A DNA stretch of 64,000 nt from Streptomyces sp. NBC_00289 (GTDB lineage Bacteria > Actinomycetota > Actinomycetes > Streptomycetales > Streptomycetaceae): the NCBI RefSeq assembly GCF_041435115.1, contig NZ_CP108046.1:8184001-8248000 (forward strand), read 5' to 3'. A program made the translations under genes and the position numbers. Positions 1 to 11,752 of this stretch are shown piece by piece. How positions within the stretch are numbered: the first letter of the stretch is position 1; each line of letters opens with the position of its first letter. The notes beneath the pieces were generated by a model. The model ran no database searches. It worked only from the letters and a program-made list of their open reading frames with translations, and had not been told where the DNA came from.

Positions 1-88
1 GGTGTTCGAACAGTCGCCGCAAACAAGAGGCGGGACGGGAGCCGGGCCCGAAGCCGCGCGACCGCCGCCTCGCGGCTCTAGGGGATCG

Positions 89-1789
89 ATGACTGAGTAT
101 GGCCGGGGCCAGGGCTCCGAACCGTGGCATCCGGAGGACCCGTTGTACGGGGACGGCGGATGGGAGGGACAGCAGGCCCAGTCGGGTCAGCAGTCCCCCT
201 ACGGCGGCCAGCCACAGCACTACCCCGCGCAGCCACACCAGTCCCAGCACCCGCAGCAGGCGCAGTACGGCGAGTGGGCCGAGGGGCAGCAGACCCCCTA
301 CGACCAGGCGCAGCAGTATCCCCAGCAGTTCCAGCAGCAGTACGGCCAGCAGTACGACCAGCAGTACTACGCCGGTCAGGAGCAGCAGGCGTACGACAAC
401 GGCGGCTGGGGCGCGGGCACTCCGGCGCCCGTCCAGTACGCCGGTCCGGCGGATCCGTACGGGCAGCAGGACCCGGCCGTCTACGGCGGGGAGCAACCCG
501 ACCACTACGGCACCCCCGACGCCTATCCGCCGCCCGAGCCGCCGAACAAGAGGCGCGCCGAACCGGAGCCGAAGACCGACTGGGACCCCGGACCCGACGA
601 GGGTGAACACGCTTTCTTCGCGGGCGGGAACGACGACGAGGCCGATGCCGAGGCCGACGACGACGCGGACGATCCGCGCGGCGGCCGCAGGGGCCGGGGC
701 GGCAAGAAGCCGAAGAAGCGGCGCAGCGGGTGCGCGTGCCTGGTGCTGACGGTGATCTTCGCGGGCATCGTCGGCGGGCTCGGCTATGTCGGCTACGACT
801 ACTACCAGGACCGTTTCGGTCCGGCGCCGGACTACGCGGGTGACGGAAACGGCGATCAGGTCACCGTCGTCATTCCCAAGGACGCGGGCGGCTATGTGAT
901 CGGGCAGAAGCTGAAGGAGGCGGGCGTCGTCGAGAGCGTCGACGCGTTCGTCTCCGCGCAGCAGTCGAACGCCGACGGCAAGTACATCCAGGACGGCGTC
1001 TACACGCTGCAGAAGCAGATGTCGGCGGCGAGCGCGGTCGAACTGATGCTCAGTCCGAAGAGCCGCAGCAACCTGATCATCGCCGAGGGCTCGCGCAACA
1101 TGGCGATCTACACGCTGATCGACAAGCGCCTCGGGGTGGCGGACGGCACCACGGCGAGCGTGGCGAAGAAGCAGTACAAGACCCTCGGCCTGCCCGACTG
1201 GGCACTCGGGCACGACAACCTGAAGGATCCGCTGGAAGGATTCCTCTACCCCTCCAGCTACGCGGTCAGCAAGGGGCAGAAGCCCGCGGCCGTCCTGAAG
1301 GACATGGTCTCCCGGGCCAACGACAAGTACGAGGAACTCGGTCTCGAGAAGAAGGCGGAGAGCCTCGGGCTGGAGGGCCCGTGGCAGCTGCTGACGGTGG
1401 CGAGCCTGGTGCAGGCCGAGGGCACGAGCCACGACGACTTCCGCAAGATGGCCGAGGTGGTCTACAACCGCCTCAAGTCCGGGAACCCCGAGACCTACGG
1501 CTCGCTCGAGTTCGACTCCACGTACAACTACGTGAAGAACCAGAGCAAGATCGACCTGAGCATCGCCGAGCTGCGGAAGTACAACAACCCGTACAACACG
1601 TACTACATCAAGGGCCTGACGCCCGGCCCCATCGACAACCCCGGTGAAGAGGCGCTGAAGGGCGCCCTCAGGCCGACGCACGACGGTTGGTACTACTTCA
1701 TCTCGTTGGACGGCAAGACCAGCAAGTTCACGAAGACGCTCGCGGAGCACGAGAAGCTGGTCAAGCAGTTCAACGCGTCAAGGAACTGA
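89..1789 (+). CDS. mltG: Endolytic murein transglycosylase MltG (YceG-like)
   Basis: Membrane-anchored enzyme that cuts nascent glycan strands and so sets their length. The first ~200 residues are a disordered cytoplasmic segment rich in Gln, Tyr, Pro and Gly, then an acidic stretch and a basic KKPKKRR patch. One membrane span follows at about residues 214-236, then the extracellular YceG domain. The family's catalytic Glu lies in SLVQAEGTSHDDF near residue 444, followed by VYNRL. An upstream in-frame GTG at position 2 is possible, but the ATG at 89 has AGGGG at a good distance and begins MTEYGRGQ as in relatives I remember, so I use it (566 aa). It ends 5 bp before aroE, which suggests co-transcription. 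The long Q-rich cytoplasmic tail is usual in Streptomyces homologues; its function is unknown to me. Confidence 0.93.
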   Translation: MTEYGRGQGSEPWHPEDPLYGDGGWEGQQAQSGQQSPYGGQPQHYPAQPHQSQHPQQAQYGEWAEGQQTPYDQAQQYPQQFQQQYGQQYDQQYYAGQEQQAYDNGGWGAGTPAPVQYAGPADPYGQQDPAVYGGEQPDHYGTPDAYPPPEPPNKRRAEPEPKTDWDPGPDEGEHAFFAGGNDDEADAEADDDADDPRGGRRGRGGKKPKKRRSGCACLVLTVIFAGIVGGLGYVGYDYYQDRFGPAPDYAGDGNGDQVTVVIPKDAGGYVIGQKLKEAGVVESVDAFVSAQQSNADGKYIQDGVYTLQKQMSAASAVELMLSPKSRSNLIIAEGSRNMAIYTLIDKRLGVADGTTASVAKKQYKTLGLPDWALGHDNLKDPLEGFLYPSSYAVSKGQKPAAVLKDMVSRANDKYEELGLEKKAESLGLEGPWQLLTVASLVQAEGTSHDDFRKMAEVVYNRLKSGNPETYGSLEFDSTYNYVKNQSKIDLSIAELRKYNNPYNTYYIKGLTPGPIDNPGEEALKGALRPTHDGWYYFISLDGKTSKFTKTLAEHEKLVKQFNASRN

Positions 1790-1794
1790 GACTG

Positions 1795-2622
1795 ATGACA
1801 GCTCCCCGCAGGGCGGCCGTGCTCGGCTCGCCCATCGCCCACTCCCTCTCCCCGGTGCTGCACCGTACCGCGTACGCGGAGCTGGGGCTGGCCGACTGGT
1901 CCTACGACCGCTTCGACGTCGACGAGACCGCTCTCCCCGGCTTCCTCGCGGACCTGGGGCCGGACTGGGCCGGACTGTCACTGACCATGCCGCTCAAGCG
2001 GGCCGTCATCCCCCTGCTCGACGAGATCAGCGAGACGGCGGCCTCGGTCGAGGCGGTCAACACCGTGGTCTTCACCCAGGACGGGCGCAGGGCCGGCGAC
2101 AACACCGACATCCCCGGCATGGTCGCCGCGCTGCGGGAGCGCGGGATCGAGGAGGTCGACTCCGCGGCGATTCTCGGCGCCGGCGCCACCGCCTCCTCCG
2201 CGCTCGCGGCCCTGGCCCGGATCTGCACCGGCGAGGTCGTCGTGTACGTGCGCAGCGAGGCCCGGGCCGCGGAGATGCGGCAGTGGGGCGAGCGGCTCGA
2301 CCTCGAGGTGCGCACCGAGGACTGGGCGGACGCGGCCGAGGCGCTGCACAGGCCCCTGGTGATCGCGACCACCCCGGCCGGTGCGACGGACGCCCTGTCC
2401 GGCAGGGTGCCGGAGCGGCCCGCCACCCTCTTCGACGTCCTCTATGACCCGTGGCCCACCGAGCTCGCGGCCCGCTGGTCCGCCTACGGGGGCGCCGTCG
2501 TCAGCGGGCTCGACCTGCTGGTGCACCAGGCGGTCCTGCAGGTGGAGCAGATGACGGGGCGTACCCCGGCGCCGCTGGACGCGATGCGCAAGGCCGGCGA
2601 GCGCGCGCTAGCTGCCCGCTGA
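1795..2622 (+). CDS. aroE: Shikimate dehydrogenase
   Basis: NADPH-dependent reduction of 3-dehydroshikimate to shikimate. The N-terminal substrate domain shows LGSPIAHSLSPVLHR (the SxS shikimate-binding serines), the catalytic Lys in LTMPLKRAV and the Asp in NTDIPGM. The Rossmann domain carries the glycine-rich ILGAGATASSAL. The protein is 275 aa, normal for the family. The ATG lies 5 bp after the mltG stop; a longer in-frame extension overlaps mltG and is rejected. It is followed by a 218-bp gap before aroC, so aroE may be read from the mltG promoter while aroC has its own. First of the four shikimate genes here. Confidence 0.93.
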   Translation: MTAPRRAAVLGSPIAHSLSPVLHRTAYAELGLADWSYDRFDVDETALPGFLADLGPDWAGLSLTMPLKRAVIPLLDEISETAASVEAVNTVVFTQDGRRAGDNTDIPGMVAALRERGIEEVDSAAILGAGATASSALAALARICTGEVVVYVRSEARAAEMRQWGERLDLEVRTEDWADAAEALHRPLVIATTPAGATDALSGRVPERPATLFDVLYDPWPTELAARWSAYGGAVVSGLDLLVHQAVLQVEQMTGRTPAPLDAMRKAGERALAAR

Positions 2623-2840
2623 GCGCTTCGCCGGAAGTCCGGGGCCCGCTGTGGGCGCGGCCTTTTGTGTCACTTCGTTGTCTCGCGTCCCGTCCGGGTG
2701 GTGGACCGGCGGCGGGGTCGGGGTCCGGACGTGGGAGGATCGGGAGTGGCGGGCCGGGGCCGCGCACCCGGCCGCCGTTGCCGTACGCGAGGACGCGCGT
2801 ACGCGGGGCAGGACCAGGGCGCGAGTACTGAGGAGCACCG

Positions 2841-4021
2841 TTGAGCAGGTTGCGCTGGCTGACCGCGGGGGAGTCCCACGGCCCCGCACTCGTCGCGACG
2901 CTGGAGGGACTTCCCGCCGGCGTGCCGATCACCACGGAGATGGTGGCGGACCACCTGGCGAGGCGGCGGCTCGGCTACGGGCGCGGTGCCCGGATGAAGT
3001 TCGAGCGCGACGAGGTGACCTTCCTCGGCGGCGTCCGGCACGGCCTCACCCTCGGCTCCCCGGTCGCGATCATGGTGGGCAACACCGAGTGGCCCAAGTG
3101 GGACCAGGTCATGGCGGCCGACCCGGTCGACCCGGAGATCCTCGCCGGTCTGGCCCGCAACGCCCCGCTGACCCGCCCGCGCCCCGGCCACGCCGACCTG
3201 GCGGGCATGCAGAAGTACGGCTTCGACGAGGCCCGGCCGATCCTGGAGCGCGCCTCCGCCCGTGAGACGGCCGCGCGCGTGGCGCTGGGCGCGGTGGCCC
3301 GGTCGTACGTGAAGGAGACGGCCGGCATCGAGATCGTCTCGCACGTCGTCGAGCTGGCCTCCGCGAAGGCCCCGCACGGCGTGTACCCGAAGCCGGGCGA
3401 CGTCGACAAGCTGGACGCGGACCCGGTGCGCTGCCTGGACGCGGACGCGTCGAAGGCGATGGTCGCGGAGATCGACCAGGCACACAAGGACGGCGACACC
3501 CTCGGCGGCGTGGTCGAGATCCTGGCGTACGGCGTGCCGGTGGGCCTGGGCTCGCACGTGCACTGGGACCGCAAGCTGGACGCCCGGCTGGCCGGCGCCC
3601 TCATGGGCATCCAGGCCATCAAGGGCGTCGAGGTCGGCGACGGCTTCGACCTGGCGCGGGTGCCCGGCTCCAAGGCGCACGACGAGATCGTGAAGACCGA
3701 CGAGGGCATCCGCCGGACCTCCGGCCGCTCCGGTGGCACCGAGGGTGGCCTGAGCACCGGAGAGCTGCTGCGGGTGCGGGCCGCGATGAAGCCGATCGCG
3801 ACCGTGCCGCGGGCCCTGCGGACCGTGGACGTGACCACCGGTGAGGCGACCGCCGCCCACCACCAGCGCTCCGACGTGTCGGCCGTTCCGGCGGCCGGCA
3901 TCGTCGCGGAGGCGATGGTCGCCCTCGTGCTCGCCGACGCGGTCGCGGAGAAGTTCGGCGGCGACAGCGTGACCGAGACCCGCCGCAACGTGCGGTCCTA
4001 CCTCGACCACCTGGCCATCCG

Positions 4022-4025
<4 letters not shown>
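2841..4025 (+). CDS. aroC: Chorismate synthase
   Basis: Converts 5-enolpyruvylshikimate-3-phosphate to chorismate using reduced FMN, the last common step to aromatic amino acids. It begins at a TTG codon with AGGAG six bases upstream and reads [18 protein letters not shown], the family N-terminus. Signature segments [14 protein letters not shown] and [13 protein letters not shown] are present. At 394 aa it has the usual actinobacterial length. The stop overlaps the aroK GTG by four bases (GTGA), implying translational coupling of aroC-aroK-aroB. Confidence 0.96.
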
Positions 4026-5628
<1,603 letters not shown>

Positions 5629-5682
5629 GGACACCCGCGTACCTTCCGTCCGATGTGCCGTACCGGCACGGGCACTTCGGGG

Positions 5683-5718
5683 CGTCCCCGGCCGTTCACC
5701 AAATGACGGCCGGGGACG
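5683..5718 (+). terminator. Hairpin terminator after aroB
   Basis: A 13-bp perfect inverted repeat (CGTCCCCGGCCGT at 5683-5695 and its complement at 5706-5718) with a 10-nt loop, 55 bp after the aroB stop. There is no U-tract, as is common for Streptomyces terminators. Confidence 0.7.
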
Positions 5719-5916
5719 GTACCGTTCGGTAGGGATCGGGGTTCGCACCCCGCTGCCGGCGCCCATCGCCTGCCGCGAGTGAGCTGAAGGGGCGTGTCGG
5801 TGTCGAGAGGGTGAGCGCGCGGAGGCCCGAAGGGCCGAGCGCGGTCGGGCTCTCGCCTCCGGCTGAGGAGACCCGGTGGCGCATGCGCCAGACGACACGA
5901 GACGGAGTGGCACCGG

Positions 5917-6810
5917 ATGCAGCACGTGGGTTCTCCGCTGCCGCCGCCCCATGAACCGGGGCACGGAGCGGCCGTCGGCTGGTCGCAGGCCGCACACCAC
6001 CCGGGCCCGCCCCACCCCGGGACGCACCAGGGCTCCGCCCCCGTACCCGCGGCGCCGCCGGCCCCGGGCTACACGCCGGCCCCCGCGGGCCCGATGCCGC
6101 CCGCCCCGCACCACGCTCCCGCCCCGCCCGGCCCCCCGCGCGGTCAGGTCCCCCCCGCTCCGGACACCACCGGCCATGTGCCGCTGCCCCCCGGCGGACC
6201 CGTCGCCATGCCCAGCGTGCCGCCCGCCACGGCTGCCGCGCCCGACCCGACCGGCACGACCCTCGCGGTGCTGCTCATCGGTCCCGCGGGCGCCGGGAAG
6301 ACGAGCGTGGCCAAGTACTGGGCGGACCACCGGCGGGTTCCCACCGCGCACATCAGCCTCGACGACGTCCGCGAGTGGGTTCGCTCGGGCTTCGCCGACC
6401 CCCAGGCGGGGTGGAACGACCACTCCGAGGCCCAGTACCGCCTCGCCCGCCGCACCTGCGGCTTCGCCGCGCGCAACTTCCTCGCCAACGGCATCTCGTG
6501 CATCCTCGACGACGCCGTCTTCCCCGACCGCCCGGTGGTCGGCCTGGGGGGCTGGAAACGGCATGTGGGCCCCGGCCTGCTGCCGGTCGTCCTGCTGCCC
6601 GGCCTGGAGATCGTGCTGGAGCGCAACGCCGAGCGCTCCGGGAACCGGCGCCTCGCCGACGAGGAGGTCGCCCAGATCCACGGCCGGATGGCCGGCTGGT
6701 ACGGCTCCGGCCTCCCGATCATCGACAACTCACAGCTCGACGTACCGCAGACGGCCCGCGTCCTGGACGACGTGCTGGCCCGGTCGATCGCCAGCCCGCC
6801 GGCCTGGTAG
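5917..6810 (+). CDS. AAA-type ATP-binding protein with Pro-rich N-terminus
   Basis: The first ~110 residues are low-complexity Pro/Ala/Gly/His sequence. They are followed by a kinase-like P-loop domain with Walker A GPAGAGKTSVAKYW and a Walker-B-like DDVREWVRSG, ending in RSGNRRLADEEVAQIHGRM. That layout resembles small nucleotide or zeta-toxin-like kinases that phosphorylate a small substrate; the real substrate is unknown. It corresponds to the conserved ATP-binding protein I recall next to aroB in Streptomyces. The ATG at 5917 was chosen because the Pro-rich tail starts there. It stands alone between the aroB terminator and the M24 gene 143 bp downstream. Confidence 0.75.
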   Translation: MQHVGSPLPPPHEPGHGAAVGWSQAAHHPGPPHPGTHQGSAPVPAAPPAPGYTPAPAGPMPPAPHHAPAPPGPPRGQVPPAPDTTGHVPLPPGGPVAMPSVPPATAAAPDPTGTTLAVLLIGPAGAGKTSVAKYWADHRRVPTAHISLDDVREWVRSGFADPQAGWNDHSEAQYRLARRTCGFAARNFLANGISCILDDAVFPDRPVVGLGGWKRHVGPGLLPVVLLPGLEIVLERNAERSGNRRLADEEVAQIHGRMAGWYGSGLPIIDNSQLDVPQTARVLDDVLARSIASPPAW

Positions 6811-6953
6811 CCCCGGGAAGCGGGCGTCTTGGCGGGAAATCCGCGGTCGGCCCCCGCCCGCGCGGCACGCGGTCGGCACAGCACAGCCACCGGCACCCCC
6901 CACTCGGCCTCGCTCAACCGGCGCCATCCCCGCGCAGCTCATACGCTCGATTC

Positions 6954-8060
6954 ATGTCAGAGGTGTACGCGGCTCGCCGGACCCGGCTGAAGGAACGCTG
7001 TCACGCGGGCGGCAGCGCGGCGGCGCTTGTCTCCCGTCCCGCCAATGTCCGCTATCTCACGGGCGCGGCCCCGAGGGGCGCCGTGCTGCTGCTGGGAAGG
7101 ACCGAGGACCTGCTGCTGTGCACCGGCCCGCCGGACGACCGTCCCGCGGAGGGGCGGCCGGACGAGGCGGTGCGTGTGCAGCCGCTGCCCGGCAGGGACG
7201 GAGACGCTGCCGTGGCCGCCGCGGATCTCGCCCTCGCCCAGGGCGCCGACTCCCTCGCCGTCGAGGAGCACGACCTCACCGTGGCCCGGCACCGGGCGAT
7301 CCGCTCGGTGGTGCCGCGGCTGCGCCTGGCCGACCTGGGCGGCGCGGTCGAGCAGCTCCGCATCGTCAAGGACGAGGAGGAGATCTCCTGCCTGCGCATC
7401 GGCGCGGAGATCGCCGATCAGGCGCTGGGGGAGCTGCTGGAGTCCATCCTCGTGGGCCGTACCGAGCGGCATCTCGCCCTGGAGCTGGAGCGGCGGCTGG
7501 TCGACCACGGCGCCGACGGCCCCGCCTTCGCGACCTCCGTCGCCACCGGCCCGAACTCCGGCAGACGCGGCCACCGGCCCACCGACCGACGGGTCGAGGA
7601 AGGCGATTTCCTCTCCGTCTGTCTCGGCGCCAGGTACCGCGGCTACCGCTGCGAGATCGGCCGTACGTTCGTCATCGGAACGTCTCCCGCGGACTGGCAG
7701 ATCGAGATGTACGACCTCGTCTTCGCTGCCCAGCGCGCCGGAAGGGAGATGCTGGCACCCGGCGCCGCCTACCGTGACGTGGACCGCGCCGCCCGTCAGG
7801 TACTGGGCTCGGCGGGGTACACGGAGGGCTTCCCGGAGCTCACCGGGCACGGTGTCGGACTCGAAATCGACGAGGACCCGCAGCTGGCCCCCGCGGCCAT
7901 GGGTAAACTGGACGCTTGCGTGCCGGTCACCGTCGAACCGGGGGTCCACCTCCCGGGCCGGGGCGGTGTCAGGATCGATGACACGCTCGTCGTACGCCCC
8001 GAGGCGGACGGCGGACCCGAGCTACTCACCATCACGACCAAGGAGCTGCTCGCGCTGTAG
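6954..8060 (+). CDS. M24-family peptidase homologue (Xaa-Pro aminopeptidase-like) with altered metal site
   Basis: 368 aa with an N-terminal creatinase-like domain (about 1-140) and a C-terminal pita-bread M24 domain. The start ATG at 6954 gives [15 protein letters not shown]; longer reading frames are unsupported. The His in [11 protein letters not shown] and the Glu in VEPGVHLP are present. Three of the five usual metal ligands are changed: the DxG aspartate reads VCLG, the second Asp of the SDxTRT motif reads CEIGRT (Glu), and the last Glu reads RIDD. It may be a non-canonical enzyme or a peptidase-fold protein without normal activity. It lies directly upstream of efp, a neighbour pair common in bacteria. 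Confidence 0.8.
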   Translation: MSEVYAARRTRLKERCHAGGSAAALVSRPANVRYLTGAAPRGAVLLLGRTEDLLLCTGPPDDRPAEGRPDEAVRVQPLPGRDGDAAVAAADLALAQGADSLAVEEHDLTVARHRAIRSVVPRLRLADLGGAVEQLRIVKDEEEISCLRIGAEIADQALGELLESILVGRTERHLALELERRLVDHGADGPAFATSVATGPNSGRRGHRPTDRRVEEGDFLSVCLGARYRGYRCEIGRTFVIGTSPADWQIEMYDLVFAAQRAGREMLAPGAAYRDVDRAARQVLGSAGYTEGFPELTGHGVGLEIDEDPQLAPAAMGKLDACVPVTVEPGVHLPGRGGVRIDDTLVVRPEADGGPELLTITTKELLAL

Positions 8061-8121
8061 CTTTTCCGAGCTGTGCGCGTGCGCCGGGGTCGTCCACGTC
8101 AGTCCAGGAGATTCCGCAACC

Positions 8122-8688
8122 GTGGCTTCCACGAACGACCTCAAGAACGGCCTGGTGCTCAAGCTCGAAGGCGGCCAGCTCTGGTCCGTCGTCGAGTTCC
8201 AGCACGTCAAGCCCGGCAAGGGCCCGGCCTTCGTGCGCACCAAGCTGAAGAACGTGCTCTCCGGCAAGGTCGTCGACAAGACGTTCAACGCCGGCGTCAA
8301 GGTCGAGACGGCCACGATCGACAAGCGCGACATGCAGTTCTCGTACATGGACGGCGAGTACTTCGTCTTCATGGACATGGACACCTACGACCAGCTGATG
8401 GTCGACCGGAAGGCCGTCGGCGACGCCGCCAACTTCCTGATCGAGGGCTTCACCGCCACCGTCGCGCAGCACGAGGGCGAGGTGCTCTTCGTCGAGCTGC
8501 CCGCCGCCGTCGAGCTCGTCATCCAGGAGACGGAGCCGGGCGTCCAGGGCGACCGCTCCACCGGTGGCACCAAGCCCGCCATCCTGGAGACCGGTCACCA
8601 GATCAACGTGCCGCTCTTCATCACCACCGGTGAGAAGATCAAGGTCGACACCCGCACCAGCGACTACCTCGGCCGGGTGAACAGCTAA
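8122..8688 (+). CDS. efp: Translation elongation factor P
   Basis: Relieves ribosome stalling at consecutive prolines by binding between the P and E sites. It is 188 aa with three beta-barrel domains. It starts at a GTG with AGGAG 11 nt upstream and reads [18 protein letters not shown]. The domain I tip loop is KPGKGPAF, with Lys near residue 33 flanked by Pro-Gly/Gly-Pro. This is the palindromic loop type known in actinobacteria, where the lysine works unmodified, so no EpmA or YmfI partner is expected. nusB follows after two bases. Confidence 0.95.
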   Translation: MASTNDLKNGLVLKLEGGQLWSVVEFQHVKPGKGPAFVRTKLKNVLSGKVVDKTFNAGVKVETATIDKRDMQFSYMDGEYFVFMDMDTYDQLMVDRKAVGDAANFLIEGFTATVAQHEGEVLFVELPAAVELVIQETEPGVQGDRSTGGTKPAILETGHQINVPLFITTGEKIKVDTRTSDYLGRVNS

Positions 8689-8690
8689 CC

Positions 8691-9125
8691 GTGGCTGCCC
8701 GCAACACGGCCCGCAAGCGCGCCTTCCAGATCCTCTTCGAGGGTGACCAGCGCGACGCGGACGTCCTGACGGTCCTCGCGGACTGGATCCGGCTCTCCCG
8801 GGCCGACACCCGGCAGCCGCCGGTCAGCGAGTTCACGATGCAGCTGGTCGAGGGCTACGCGCTGCACGCGACGCGTATCGACGAGCTGATCTCCCAGTAC
8901 TCGGTCGGCTGGACGCTGGACCGGATGCCGGTCGTCGACCGCAACATCCTGCGCCTCGGCGCCTACGAGCTGATCTGGGCCGACGAGACGCCGGACGCCG
9001 TCGTGCTCGACGAGATGGTGCAGCTGGCGAAGGAGTTCTCCACGGACGACTCGCCGTCGTTCGTCAACGGCCTGCTCGGCCGTCTCAAGGACCTGAAGCC
9101 CTCGCTGCGCCGCGACGAGGCCTGA
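8691..9125 (+). CDS. nusB: Transcription antitermination factor NusB
   Basis: All-helical RNA-binding protein that joins NusE (S10) on boxA RNA during rRNA transcription antitermination. It is 144 aa, starts with GTG two bases after the efp stop, and shows the family segments RKRAFQILFEGDQR and VDRNILRLGAYEL. The tail LRRDEA is short. The efp-nusB unit ends at a very strong hairpin. It lies just upstream of convergent bldD; I infer no direct link between them. Confidence 0.95.
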   Translation: MAARNTARKRAFQILFEGDQRDADVLTVLADWIRLSRADTRQPPVSEFTMQLVEGYALHATRIDELISQYSVGWTLDRMPVVDRNILRLGAYELIWADETPDAVVLDEMVQLAKEFSTDDSPSFVNGLLGRLKDLKPSLRRDEA

Positions 9126-9148
9126 CGGGGCCCCGAGGGACACGACAA

Positions 9149-9190
9149 CGCCAGAGGGCCCGCAGCGTGACAGCTGCGGGCCCTCTGGCG
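9149..9190. terminator. 18-bp perfect stem, bidirectional terminator between nusB and bldD
   Basis: CGCCAGAGGGCCCGCAGC at 9149-9166, a 6-nt loop GTGACA, and the exact complement at 9173-9190. It sits between the convergent 3' ends of nusB (+) and bldD (-) and can serve both. Confidence 0.9.
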
Positions 9191-9300
9191 TCCGTCGTGC
9201 CTCCTGGCACCCCGGGGAGCTGCTGAGCCGCCGGGCGTGACCGGAAGTGTGAGGTTCCGGCCACCCCCGGCGGCACGTTTCTGCTGAAGCCGGTGGGGGC

Positions 9301-9801
9301 TCAGCTCTCCTCGTGGGCGACCGCGCGGCGCGCGTCTGCGTCGAGGACGCCCCAGCTGATCAGCTGCTCGGTCAGGACCGAGGGGGACTGGTCGTAGATG
9401 ACGGCGAGTGTGCGCAGGTCGTCCTGGCGGATCGAGAGCACCTTGCCGTTGTAGTCGCCGCGCTGGGACTGGATCGTCGCCGCGTAACGCTGCAGGGGAC
9501 CCGCCTTCTCGGCCGGCACGTGAGCCAGCCGCTCCAGGTCCAGAACCAGCTTCGGCGGCGGCTCGGCGGCTCCGCCCGGAGTGGTGCCGGGCAGCAGCTC
9601 CTGCACGGGAACCCCATAGAAATCCGCCAGTTCGGCGAGCCGCTGCACGGTCACGGCGCGGTCACCGCGCTCGTAGGACCCGACCACGACCGCCTTCCAG
9701 CGTCCCTGGGACTTCTCCTCGACACCGTGGAGGGAAAGGCCCTGCTGGGTGCGGATGGCCCGGAGCTTGGCCCCGAGCTGCTTGGCGTATTCGCTGGACA
9801 T
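9301..9801 (-). CDS. bldD: Developmental master regulator BldD
   Basis: Represses sporulation and antibiotic genes during vegetative growth. A c-di-GMP tetramer glues two C-terminal domains together and so enables DNA binding. It is 166 aa. The N-terminal HTH (about 4-70) reads LGAKLRAIRTQQGLSLHGVEEKS. The C-terminal domain carries the c-di-GMP signature R114-G-D116 followed by R125-Q-D-D128, in exactly the positions known for S. coelicolor BldD. It is transcribed alone on the minus strand, divergent from pyrR, with a palindromic BldD-like box 46 bp upstream of its start codon, consistent with the known autorepression. Confidence 0.97.
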   Translation of the reverse strand: MSSEYAKQLGAKLRAIRTQQGLSLHGVEEKSQGRWKAVVVGSYERGDRAVTVQRLAELADFYGVPVQELLPGTTPGGAAEPPPKLVLDLERLAHVPAEKAGPLQRYAATIQSQRGDYNGKVLSIRQDDLRTLAVIYDQSPSVLTEQLISWGVLDADARRAVAHEES

Positions 9802-9846
9802 ATAGCTCCCCGGACACTGTGACTACGCGGCCAGGCCGCGCGGCTG

Positions 9847-9866
9847 GTAACTCACTGTGAGGTTAC
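9847..9866. promoter_or_regulatory. Probable BldD operator upstream of bldD
   Basis: The 20-bp near-palindrome GTAACTCACTGTGAGGTTAC fits the loose BldD box (AC and GT half-sites around a T/A-rich centre). It lies where the autoregulatory site is expected, upstream of the bldD start on the minus strand. Confidence 0.7.
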
Positions 9867-9993
9867 GCAGCGTTACTCTGCTGCGTCAAGCCGAATGGGC
9901 CGCACCGGCTGTCCCGTGGCAGCGGTGGCCGATTACTCCATAGGGGTGATCAGGGGCGTCGTCGCGGGCTGCTAACGTGGGTGGCGCAAATCC

Positions 9994-10643
<650 letters not shown>

Positions 10644-10751
10644 CAGCGCTCAGCCGTCCGTCGCTGAGTGCGCCCCAGCACGCCCGGCGGCGCCTTCCGG
10701 GGCCCCCGGCCCCCCGTGTCCCCACTTGAACTGCCTTACGGAGCCTGACAG

Positions 10752-11747
10752 ATGCAGCGTCATCTCATCTCGGCCGCCGACCTCACCCGCGACGACGCCG
10801 TCCTGATCCTCGACACCGCCGAGGAGATGGCCCGGGTCGCCGACCGGCCGATCAAGAAACTGCCGACCCTGCGCGGCCGTACCGTCGTCAACCTGTTCTT
10901 CGAGGACTCCACCCGCACCCGGATCTCCTTCGAGGCCGCCGAGAAGCGCCTGTCCGCGGACGTCATCAACTTCACCGCCAAGGGCTCGAGCGTCTCCAAG
11001 GGCGAGTCCCTCAAGGACACCGCCCAGACCCTCGAAGCCATGGGCGTCGACGCCGTCGTGATCCGGCACGGCGCCTCCGGGGCCCCGTACCGGCTCGCCA
11101 CCTCCGGCTGGGTCGACGCCGCCGTCATCAACGCCGGTGACGGCACCCACCAGCACCCCACGCAGGCCCTGCTCGACGCCTTCACCATGCGCCGCCGCCT
11201 GGTCGGCCGGGACGCGGGCCTCGGCAACGACCTGGCCGGCAAGCGCATCACGATCGTGGGCGACATCCTGCACAGCCGGGTCGCCCGCTCCAACGTCGAC
11301 CTGCTGCACACCCTCGGCGCCGAGGTGACACTCGTCGCCCCGCCGACCCTGGTGCCGGTCGGCATCGAGTCCTGGCCGTGCGAGGTGTCCTACGACCTGG
11401 ACAGCACGCTGCCGAAGTCCGACGCGGTGATGATGCTGCGGGTCCAGCGCGAGCGGATGAACGCGGCGTTCTTCCCCACCGAGCGCGAGTACTCGCGGCG
11501 CTACGGCCTCGACGGCGACCGCATGGCGCGGATGCCCGAGCACGCCATCGTGATGCACCCCGGCCCGATGGTCCGGGGCATGGAGATCACCGCCGGGGTC
11601 GCCGACTCCGAGCGCTGCACCGTCGTCGAGCAGGTCGCAAACGGAGTGTCCATCCGTATGGCCGTGCTCTACCTGCTTCTGGGTGGCGCCGTCTTCGACT
11701 CGAAGAACGTGCCCGCCGACAGCCACCCCCGTATCGAGGAGAAGTAA
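10752..11747 (+). CDS. pyrB: Aspartate carbamoyltransferase catalytic subunit
   Basis: Condenses carbamoyl phosphate with aspartate to give carbamoyl aspartate, the second step of UMP synthesis. It is 331 aa. The carbamoyl-phosphate loop [13 protein letters not shown], the [14 protein letters not shown] segment and the [14 protein letters not shown] motif are all intact. No pyrI regulatory chain gene is present nearby, as expected in actinobacteria. It starts 108 bp after pyrR and ends 5 bp before pyrC. Confidence 0.96.
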   Translation: MQRHLISAADLTRDDAVLILDTAEEMARVADRPIKKLPTLRGRTVVNLFFEDSTRTRISFEAAEKRLSADVINFTAKGSSVSKGESLKDTAQTLEAMGVDAVVIRHGASGAPYRLATSGWVDAAVINAGDGTHQHPTQALLDAFTMRRRLVGRDAGLGNDLAGKRITIVGDILHSRVARSNVDLLHTLGAEVTLVAPPTLVPVGIESWPCEVSYDLDSTLPKSDAVMMLRVQRERMNAAFFPTEREYSRRYGLDGDRMARMPEHAIVMHPGPMVRGMEITAGVADSERCTVVEQVANGVSIRMAVLYLLLGGAVFDSKNVPADSHPRIEEK

Positions 11748-11752
11748 GACAG

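Noticed and set aside
124..749. Alternative frames in the mltG N-terminal region
   Set aside because: They arise from the Q/Y/P-rich codons of mltG and show no known domain.
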